Below, in pieces: positions 1 through 6,557 of a stretch of 19,393 nucleotides of DNA. The stretch's first letter is position 1. Every line of letters starts with the position of its first letter. The translations under genes and the position numbers were made by a program. Origin of the DNA: Clostridiales bacterium (GTDB lineage: Bacteria > Bacillota > Clostridia > Christensenellales > Borkfalkiaceae); contig JAJWOJ010000010.1 in assembly GCA_021635425.1 (NCBI GenBank), positions 1 to 19,393 of the forward strand. Reading direction: 5' to 3'. The notes beneath the pieces are model-generated. The model worked only from the letters and a program-made list of their open reading frames with translations, had not been told where the DNA came from and did not search any database.

Positions 1-17
1 ACATATAAGTTGTCGCT

Positions 18-53
18 AAAAACGCGGTATAAGCAAAACACCATATACGCGGT
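18..53 (-). terminator. Probable intrinsic terminator of the surface/transport operon
   Basis: Read on the minus strand, about 30 bases after the stop codon of the last gene, CGCGTATA is followed by a 12-base loop and then TATACCGCG, giving an eight-pair stem with one bulged C. The stem is followed directly by TTTTT at 18-22. This is the usual layout of a rho-independent terminator, although the loop is long and the stem imperfect. Its place after the last gene of a tightly packed operon supports the call. The remaining bases 1-17 show nothing I can name. Confidence 0.45.
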
Positions 54-81
54 TAAAATCTTTCATTGTTTCACTTAAAAC

Positions 82-1551
82 TTAGTCGAGGAAAGTAAAC
101 AATACCCCTTCGCCGGCTTCCAGTGTTAATTCAACTTTTTCACCTGCAACAGAAAATTTCTGCGCTCGTTGGTAGATGTCATACCCATATCTATCAGAAA
201 ACGTTAAGATAATATTATCTTTTTCCGTAACAGAGTTATTCATGATATATAACGCCGTCCCGCCATAATAATCAAAGCAACCCACGATATAATGTTTCCC
301 TTCAACCCCCGTCAATTCGCGGAAACTATTAAGGACGATATCGCCGTTGATACAATTTTCGGCGTCTTCCCCTCCGCGAATGATACCGAGGTTTTCCGCA
401 TTCATTAAGATATGGTCGACAGACTGTATTTGTGCGTTCGCTTTCTGCGCGTAATAATACCATTGATTGATATTTCCCATCGCGCCAATCATGCTGTTCC
501 GGGTAAAATCACGACCTCCGTTCGGCGTTTTTGTAAACTGTTGCGGCTGAATAAAACAGAAATATTGAATGGATTTCGCGCCGTACGCTAAGCTCGTGTT
601 CACGTTCCACAGCAATTCCGCCTCGTTCGGAAAAACCGGTTTCGTTTCAAATTCCGTTTCCTCATGCTGTCCGCCGGCAAGCGCAAACGCCCAGAAGGGC
701 ATATTATATTCTTTGGCTAACCTTCTTACGATTTCGAGGTTTTTGAAATAATCGGGATAATTGACGGAACCCGTATTCGCGCTCTCGATACAATAATAAT
801 CGTAACTCAAAAATTTAGTATTTACTTTTTCAAGATATTTGCGCAGATAGGTTTCGTAATCGATTTCGGCGTTTCCCGCGCCGGCATAATTTCCCCCGCG
901 CAATCCGTACAAACTCGGCAACATATTCGTATATAAATATTTATTGTCAAACCCGAGTTTATCATATGTTTCATAGATTACGGCAAGATCGTCAAACTTC
1001 TCTGCAGTCGGCTCGTCCATTACGTGAACGCCGATCGCGCTTTCAAAAGAAGCATAATCGTATTCGTTCAGATATTCGCTCATGTTTTCAAGCAAAGCTT
1101 TACTCTTTTTATTGAATCTCGTATCGTAAACGAACGCGCCGATATGATATTTTTCGCATTTTTCAAGTAAGGTTAAATTCGCCTGTAAATTTGCGGGAAC
1201 GGAACTCGGCGAGACCGTAAATACGTTTATCCCCGCGTCTTTTGCAAGTTTGAAATACCTGTCCTCAACGCCGCGATCTTCTCCGAGATAATCGGGAAGT
1301 TTCTGCCCGTTCAGAAAGTTTCCTTCCGTATCGTACGGAGCCCACCACGCACCGATCGGCATAACGTCTTTTCCGCCGATAATTTCAAAACTGAGCGTAT
1401 TGCAGGGAACGGTTTTGTTTCTTTCCGGTATCGAATATTCCGTTTTCGACGTGATCTTTTCCATAGTATCCGTATTCGTTCCTCCCTTTTTGGAACATGC
1501 GCCGCAAAGTATAAGCACCGCGCACATCATCCATGATATTGTTTTCTTCAT
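82..1551 (-). CDS. Putative surface lipoprotein glycosidase with a TIM-barrel-like fold (489 aa)
   Basis: The N-terminus is a lipoprotein signal (KK, a hydrophobic stretch, then LCGAC) with Cys19 as the likely lipidated residue, so the protein should sit on the outer face of the membrane. The -3 position of the lipobox is Cys, which is unusual. The mature part alternates strands and helices like a (beta/alpha)8 barrel: IGAWWAPYD near 66, a DAGINVF strand near 105, GVHVMDEP at 174-181, and a LLWNVNTSLAYGAKSIQYF segment near 313-331 resembling clan GH-A hydrolases and GH42-like proteins. Glu180 in the DEP motif is a candidate acid/base; I cannot assign a second catalytic residue. The gene is last in the operon, 14 bases after its neighbour, with a GGGAG ribosome binding site 8 bases before ATG. 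I infer a role in trimming glycans outside the cell. It could instead be a non-catalytic binding protein. Confidence 0.6.
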   Translation of the reverse strand: MKKTISWMMCAVLILCGACSKKGGTNTDTMEKITSKTEYSIPERNKTVPCNTLSFEIIGGKDVMPIGAWWAPYDTEGNFLNGQKLPDYLGEDRGVEDRYFKLAKDAGINVFTVSPSSVPANLQANLTLLEKCEKYHIGAFVYDTRFNKKSKALLENMSEYLNEYDYASFESAIGVHVMDEPTAEKFDDLAVIYETYDKLGFDNKYLYTNMLPSLYGLRGGNYAGAGNAEIDYETYLRKYLEKVNTKFLSYDYYCIESANTGSVNYPDYFKNLEIVRRLAKEYNMPFWAFALAGGQHEETEFETKPVFPNEAELLWNVNTSLAYGAKSIQYFCFIQPQQFTKTPNGGRDFTRNSMIGAMGNINQWYYYAQKANAQIQSVDHILMNAENLGIIRGGEDAENCINGDIVLNSFRELTGVEGKHYIVGCFDYYGGTALYIMNNSVTEKDNIILTFSDRYGYDIYQRAQKFSVAGEKVELTLEAGEGVLFTFLD

Positions 1552-1565
1552 CTCGTTTTCTCCCG

Positions 1566-2999
1566 CTATTTTACCCCGTGAAACGGCAAATCTTCCCTAT
1601 TCCACGAATCCTTATAGTCGTAATCCGTCGGAACAAACAAATCGCTGCTCTGATACGTGACCGCAACCTCGTTTCCATTGTAATCGAGATTTCCGACGCC
1701 GACGTAACCCAAAGCGAAATCGGCAAGTCTTTCGCCCGACGAGTAAGCCTGTATCTGAATTTTCCCGTTCGGGGTATTATTCTCAAGCGAAAACACAGCC
1801 ACTTCAGAAAAACCGATCTCATCGGAATATTTCATTAACACTCTGACCTTTCCGTCTACGCAATACACTCTTATATTCAAGACCTGACCGTTTTCGTTCT
1901 GTGCGTTCAGGAGATCGTATTTCAAAGGAAGTCCGACAAAAGAAGATCCGTTTTTCGTCTTAAACGCCACCGCAAACACCCCGTCTTCTCTCTGCCCTAT
2001 TTCAACGAGCAACGCGGGCGAACGGTCCGCAACGTCGCAGGATTTTGCGCCGAATGCGATCGCCACGGGCGCAGACATCTTTTCCTGCAACAGGTCGATA
2101 TCCACCACGGCGTTGGAATAATCATATCGGGAAGATAAAAACGCTGCATTTACGTTTTTGAAAATAAGCTTGTTATCGGAAACGGTCGTTTCGCCGCTGT
2201 CCCCGATTGAACCGCCCGCAAAAAAGTCCATATTATACGTATTGTCGGAAAAATCTTCTGCGTACGTCATATTTTCGGGCGTTTCGTAGCGGTAACTCCC
2301 TATTACGGCAGATGAAATTTCCGCATCCGTATTTCCTTCCCCGCCAAGTTGTCCGAACCCGCAATAACCGTTTCCGGATACGAAATCGTTGCTCGCACAA
2401 GTCAATTCCGTTTTTTCGGCAGAATTGTTTTTGCCGACCTTTGCCCTGACGGAACCGTCGTTGAACACCGAGATCTCAGCGGAAAGCGTATCGCCTAACG
2501 TAGCGCCGGAAACCGGCGTTTCTTCTATGACAGTTTCGGCGATTTCTTTCTCTTTATAACAATCAAGCCCGCAATAGATATTTTCACCCGATACGGAAAA
2601 ATAGAAGAGCGACGAACCTGAAGTCCCTACCGTATTGCTGATATAAGGCAACCCGAACGCAAACCCGAATTTACGATCCGAGGGCAATTCCGAAATCCGA
2701 AGCGAAATTTGTGCGTCAAAGCACTTTTCTATTCCGAACACTTTATAGCCGTTTAATTTTTCGTTCCGGATCGCCCGCGCCGAAACAAGGGAAGCGGAAA
2801 ATCTAATTCCGCTATTTGAAAACGAAACTCCGTCGGACGCTCTCCAATCAGACTTGTTCGTCACCGTCTTTACCATTGCTACGTCGTTCTGAACCACTCC
2901 CGCCGTAACCGTCTTTGACGTCGAAGGGATGGAAAACGCGATAAACGCCGCGGAAAGCAAAAGAGTCAGAAACGGAAATTTTACTTTACTGTGTTTCAT
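1566..2999 (-). CDS. Secreted lectin-like protein with two predicted beta-sandwich domains (477 aa)
   Basis: I do not recognise a named family. The N-terminus is a Sec signal peptide (KHSK, then a hydrophobic run, cleavage probably near residue 33 after VTA). The rest is rich in Ser, Gly, Val and aromatic residues and poor in helix formers. It seems to hold two domains of about 200 residues (about 44-240 and 245-440). The second begins AEDFSDN and has alternating strands of the kind seen in concanavalin-A-like or LamG/DUF1080-type sandwiches (VAIAFGAKS, FAVAFKTKNG, VLNIRVYCVDGKVRVLM). No anchor or lipobox is visible, so it is either released or held by partners. It follows the binding-protein gene by 13 bases with an AAAGGA site before ATG, so it is in the same operon. 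A role in glycan binding is inferred from context and fold impression only. Confidence 0.6.
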   Translation of the reverse strand: MKHSKVKFPFLTLLLSAAFIAFSIPSTSKTVTAGVVQNDVAMVKTVTNKSDWRASDGVSFSNSGIRFSASLVSARAIRNEKLNGYKVFGIEKCFDAQISLRISELPSDRKFGFAFGLPYISNTVGTSGSSLFYFSVSGENIYCGLDCYKEKEIAETVIEETPVSGATLGDTLSAEISVFNDGSVRAKVGKNNSAEKTELTCASNDFVSGNGYCGFGQLGGEGNTDAEISSAVIGSYRYETPENMTYAEDFSDNTYNMDFFAGGSIGDSGETTVSDNKLIFKNVNAAFLSSRYDYSNAVVDIDLLQEKMSAPVAIAFGAKSCDVADRSPALLVEIGQREDGVFAVAFKTKNGSSFVGLPLKYDLLNAQNENGQVLNIRVYCVDGKVRVLMKYSDEIGFSEVAVFSLENNTPNGKIQIQAYSSGERLADFALGYVGVGNLDYNGNEVAVTYQSSDLFVPTDYDYKDSWNREDLPFHGVK

Positions 3000-3012
3000 C
3001 TTTTTTTCCTTT

Positions 3013-4605
3013 TTATTTCAATCCCGCGCTTGCCAGATAGTTATTCCATTGCTCGTTATGATACGCTTTAATTGAATTCCAGACGGCTTCGGCGCTCTTT
3101 CTGTTTTCCCTGTTGGATACGTCGGCAATGATATCGCCGTTACCCCAGGCGTCACATCCTCCGAGCGCAAATACCTTACTATCGTAATTTGCATTTTTGA
3201 AAAGAGGAACGTAAAGCGCGTTATACGAAAGCATTTCTTTTCCCCAAGCCGACCACGAAGAAGAATCCACTTCCGTAGAAACAGGCAAAGCCATTTGAAG
3301 AGTTGACGAATATTTTCTGATCTGCACGTCGGAATAGAAATATTTGATAAATTCCTTTGCGATCTCTTTTTTATCGGAATAATTCGGTATCGTAAAGGTA
3401 TTGTCGTTGAAAATCGAAAAAGCGACGTGCCTTGCCTCGTAAACAGCCGCAAGATCGTCGGCTGAAACGTCGTAGTTTTCCGTCTGAAGGGCGATCTCGG
3501 ACAACGCTTTTCCATTATCGTCCGCATCGTCTATCGCCGCAACCACAGCGGAAAGTTCCGAATCTTTTTCCGTCGTCAGAACGCCGTTAATTCGTCCGTC
3601 AACCGTTTCAAGCCTGTCCGTTATCGAACTGATGATCGGCGTCTTCATCATCTTGAAATTTTTAGAGGTATCGTTCAGGGCTTTCATTTCGTTCATAAGC
3701 CAGGAACCGTTTACCATCATTGCCGCTTTCCCTTCAAGAAACTTCGTCTGTATATTGTCATAAGTCTGCGTATTGGATCCTGACATCACGTTATCCGGGG
3801 TATTCAATTCCGCCAGAAAATCGATCGTAGCCGCTCTCCCGTCAGTTGCAAGCAAAACGTCTTTTGAGGGCGTCCCGTTTTCCGACGTTAAAGAACGGAA
3901 TTTCTTGTATTCGGAAAGACCGTCGTACTGAGCCTGAAAAACCTCGCGCAAGGGCACCCAATATCCGCCGCCCTTAAAGTGGCAGATCGCAGATATGCCC
4001 TGATCCTTTTTATCTTCCGCAATCCTGTTCGCAAGATCGATCAATTCGTTCGTCGTTCTCGGAATCTGATAAAGCTTTCCGTCGATCACGTCCGCATTAT
4101 AGACGATGCCTACCCATCCGCCGCCATAAGGAAGCTGATACACGTTCGTCGTTCCGTTCACGTTATATTCGAGCGCTTCCTTTACCTGCGGAAGAATTTT
4201 TTCGCTGATTTTTTTATCGCCCGCCGCCTGACTCTCTCCGTAGGCGTAACTGTTCAGAACGTCGTCTAACGGTTCGATATAGTCGAAGTACGCGGGTCCC
4301 GCACCGTTGTACATATATAAATCCACAGCGTTATACCCTTCGCCGAGCATGATCGTGTCGTACATTCCGTTGGTATCGCCGTTTTCCTCTATTTTGACTT
4401 TATATCCGGTATCTTTTTCAAAATCTTCGACGAGGTTATGAAAAAATTCCGTCCCGAGGCCGGACGACCAGAATTTTAAGGTAAACTCGTTACCCGATTC
4501 CGTTCCCGTTCCCTTTGCACCGCCGCATCCTGCCGAAACGGCGCTCAGACAAACGCCGCAAACGACGGCAATCGCTTTTTTGAATCCGTTTAATTTAGAT
4601 TTCAT
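3013..4605 (-). CDS. ABC importer sugar-binding lipoprotein (family 1 solute-binding protein, 530 aa)
   Basis: This is the extracellular binding subunit of a CUT1-type carbohydrate ABC importer. The signal peptide ends in the lipobox VSAGC, so Cys27 is lipidated and the mature protein is tethered outside the membrane. Family features include FTLKFWSS at the start of the mature domain, a VEDFEKDTGYKVKIEE strand-helix, DLYMYNG, and the late KAAMMVNGSWLMNEM segment typical of SBP_bac_1 proteins. At 530 residues it is longer than maltose-binding proteins, which fits an oligosaccharide or complex-glycoside binder. I chose the ATG at 4605 because it begins a standard signal peptide and has GGAGG six A's upstream. 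In-frame ATGs at 4626 and 4668 would add a basic extension (FHWRKK) but arise from a tandem repeat of the ribosome binding site. The gene follows the two permeases. No ATPase gene is in the window. Confidence 0.9.
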   Translation of the reverse strand: MKSKLNGFKKAIAVVCGVCLSAVSAGCGGAKGTGTESGNEFTLKFWSSGLGTEFFHNLVEDFEKDTGYKVKIEENGDTNGMYDTIMLGEGYNAVDLYMYNGAGPAYFDYIEPLDDVLNSYAYGESQAAGDKKISEKILPQVKEALEYNVNGTTNVYQLPYGGGWVGIVYNADVIDGKLYQIPRTTNELIDLANRIAEDKKDQGISAICHFKGGGYWVPLREVFQAQYDGLSEYKKFRSLTSENGTPSKDVLLATDGRAATIDFLAELNTPDNVMSGSNTQTYDNIQTKFLEGKAAMMVNGSWLMNEMKALNDTSKNFKMMKTPIISSITDRLETVDGRINGVLTTEKDSELSAVVAAIDDADDNGKALSEIALQTENYDVSADDLAAVYEARHVAFSIFNDNTFTIPNYSDKKEIAKEFIKYFYSDVQIRKYSSTLQMALPVSTEVDSSSWSAWGKEMLSYNALYVPLFKNANYDSKVFALGGCDAWGNGDIIADVSNRENRKSAEAVWNSIKAYHNEQWNNYLASAGLK

Positions 4606-4668
4606 TTTTTTCCTCCAATGAAACATTTTTTTTCCTCCAATGAAACATTTTTTTCTCCAATGAAACAT
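4603..4668 (-). repeat. Tandem triplication of the ribosome binding site and start codon before the binding-protein gene
   Basis: Read on the minus strand, three head-to-tail units of 20, 22 and 21 bases each run ATGTTTCATT-GGAG(G)-A6/7 into the next ATG. The ATGs are at 4668, 4648, 4626 and 4605. The last three each have GGAG or GGAGG six to seven bases upstream. The ATG at 4668 overlaps the stop codon of the upstream permease (TAATG). The ATGs at 4668, 4626 and 4605 share the frame of the binding protein. The ATG at 4648 opens a different frame of 17 codons (beginning MFHWRKKNV, ending KNEI) that stops just after the true start, at 4595-4597. The array could supply several ribosome landing sites or vary in copy number by slippage. 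Confidence 0.9.
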
Positions 4669-5558
4669 TACTCCTTGATTCCGCCGATAGATACGTTGCT
4701 CGTAAGCGCCTTGTTGCAAAACACGAACAGCAGTAAAGACGGTACCGTCGACACCACGTATGCCGCGTATAAAATATCGGAGCGCATCGTTCTTCTGATG
4801 TCAAGTTCAAACATATAGATCCCGCCTGCAAGCGACGGCATTTTCGGCAAATACAACAGCACCGAGGAATAGTTGTTCCAATCCGCAACCCATGCAATCA
4901 CGAAAAGCGAGCCGTACAACGGTAACACCTGCGGAAAAACCACCTTGAAAAAGATCGTATAATCGCCTGCGCCGTCAAGTTGCGCAGCCTCGGAATAAGT
5001 GTTTGAAACACCGGAAAATGCGGCGAAAAAGTAGAGATAATTCACTCCAAGTCCCGAAGTCGCCAAAAGAATCTGCAACGGCGAGTTGATCCAACCGAGA
5101 TTGAACAACAATTTATACATACTGCCGCCCGTTCCGTAAATCGGCATCGACATCATGATCACGACGAGCGGATAAAAGATTTTCGACCCGGGGAATTTGT
5201 ATTTACAGGTTACGTAGGCAATCATCGCAGTTACCATACAGCCTATAAACGAACCGAGCACCGAAAAATATAAACTGTTCAAAAACATTCCTAAAAATCC
5301 GACGCCGTTGACCTTCAAAAGCCTGAAAACTTCGATATAATTGGATAAATTCAACTTTGCCGGAAAGGCAAACGGATGAAGATTGATTTCCGTATGCGTG
5401 CTCAGCCCCGCAATAAAAGCCCAGACCAGAATATACAAATACGAGAGAGCAAAAAGTGCGAATACGACGGAGATGATCGCATACATGATATATATCGCTC
5501 TGCCTTGAATCTCCCTGTTGTTACGCGATAATTTCTTAACGTTCAACTGACCTACCAT
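4668..5558 (-). CDS. ABC sugar transporter permease, MalG/UgpE type (296 aa)
   Basis: This is the second membrane subunit of a CUT1-type ABC importer. About six hydrophobic segments are visible, the first near residues 22-50, followed by an extracellular loop with NLSNYIEVFRLL as in this family. The cytoplasmic coupling loop (EAA motif) is present near residues 190-209: EAAQLDGAGD followed by FFKVVFPQVLP. That loop docks onto the ATPase. The start is chosen at the ATG at 5558 because GAGGTGG lies just upstream. A TTG at 5570 would overlap the previous stop but has no ribosome binding site. The gene begins 8 bases after the stop of the first permease, and its own stop overlaps an ATG of the following repeat, which suggests translational coupling. 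Confidence 0.92.
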   Translation of the reverse strand: MVGQLNVKKLSRNNREIQGRAIYIMYAIISVVFALFALSYLYILVWAFIAGLSTHTEINLHPFAFPAKLNLSNYIEVFRLLKVNGVGFLGMFLNSLYFSVLGSFIGCMVTAMIAYVTCKYKFPGSKIFYPLVVIMMSMPIYGTGGSMYKLLFNLGWINSPLQILLATSGLGVNYLYFFAAFSGVSNTYSEAAQLDGAGDYTIFFKVVFPQVLPLYGSLFVIAWVADWNNYSSVLLYLPKMPSLAGGIYMFELDIRRTMRSDILYAAYVVSTVPSLLLFVFCNKALTSNVSIGGIKE

Positions 5559-5566
5559 GCGCCACC

Positions 5567-6547
5567 TCAATAATCTACCGTTTCGATTTTATTCGTGAGT
5601 TTTCTGATTCCGAAGGAAAGCACGACGGAAACAAGCGTAATCATGAAACCGACGGCGGACATATAATTATATACGTTCGACAACGATGCGTTCGCCTGAT
5701 TTTTATAAACCTGCAAATACATCCAACAGTTGAGTGTCATCGTTCCGTATTCTCCTTGCGTGAGCAGGAATACGTTACCCGACGCGCCGAAAAGTCCGAC
5801 GACCGATAACATCCACAGCATCGCAAATGTCGGCCAGACCATCGGAATAACGATGGAAAACGCTTCGCGAAACCAGCCGACGCCGTCAAGTTTTGCGGAT
5901 TCTATCACCGAAGAGGGAATTCTGCCGAGCGTGCCGCCCCATAAGATCAGATTGCCGGGAAAACCGAGCCAGAACATCTGCAACAGAACGAACTTGTTCG
6001 CAAACCGATCGCTCGCAAGTAATTCGGGCGTATAATCCAGATTGAATAACTTCTGAAAAACGGGAGCTATCGGTCCGTCCACTCCGATAAACTGCATATA
6101 AAACGAAGAGATGACCGTTGCCGGAATGATTGTCGGCAAGAAAAACAAAACGCGGTAAACTCCGGAAAGAGGAATCTTCTTATACAGGAAGTAGGACACC
6201 AGAAAACCGAGCGGAAACATGATCTGCTGGATCAGGAAAGTGATCAGCGTGTTCCGAAACGCTTCCCGGATCTGAGACGTTTCCAAAGTAAACTCACGGA
6301 AAAATCTTGAAAAATGCGTCAACGTAAAGCGCGTTATCCCGTTCTGTGTTTCCTGGAATCCCATGAAAAACGCATTTGCATTCACGTACACGTAAAACAC
6401 CAGAAAATTGACGACGGGCAATATGATAAACGAGAGTATAAATATCCCGCGTTTTATATTTACCGGCTTTTTCCTTTTATTCTGAACTTTGAATACGGCA
6501 CTTTCTTTCCCGGCGCCGAGATTTTCCCGTGAGGATTCCGTTTTCAT
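5567..6547 (-). CDS. ABC sugar transporter permease, MalF/UgpA type (326 aa)
   Basis: This is the first membrane subunit of the carbohydrate importer. After a charged N-terminal tail of about 33 residues there is a hydrophobic segment (GIFILSFIILPVVNFLVF), then further segments near 97-122, 130-152, 190-205, 237-262 and 295-313. The coupling-loop EAA motif is at 216-235 (ESAKLDGVGWFREAF followed by SIVIP). The RVLFFLPTIIP motif is typical of MalF/UgpA-like proteins. The gene starts 10 bases after the 927-residue surface protein gene, and its GAGGAAGG ribosome binding site lies inside the end of that gene. It pairs with the next permease and the binding lipoprotein. The missing ATPase suggests use of a shared MsmX-type ATPase encoded elsewhere, which is common for CUT1 systems in Gram-positive bacteria. 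Confidence 0.92.
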   Translation of the reverse strand: MKTESSRENLGAGKESAVFKVQNKRKKPVNIKRGIFILSFIILPVVNFLVFYVYVNANAFFMGFQETQNGITRFTLTHFSRFFREFTLETSQIREAFRNTLITFLIQQIMFPLGFLVSYFLYKKIPLSGVYRVLFFLPTIIPATVISSFYMQFIGVDGPIAPVFQKLFNLDYTPELLASDRFANKFVLLQMFWLGFPGNLILWGGTLGRIPSSVIESAKLDGVGWFREAFSIVIPMVWPTFAMLWMLSVVGLFGASGNVFLLTQGEYGTMTLNCWMYLQVYKNQANASLSNVYNYMSAVGFMITLVSVVLSFGIRKLTNKIETVDY

Positions 6548-6557
6548 TTTTTAATCT

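Noticed and set aside
4606..4719. Longer N-terminus of the sugar-binding protein starting upstream of 4605
   Set aside because: The extension is made of the ribosome-binding-site repeat (FHWRKK units) and part of the permease gene in another frame. It would bury a normal lipoprotein signal.
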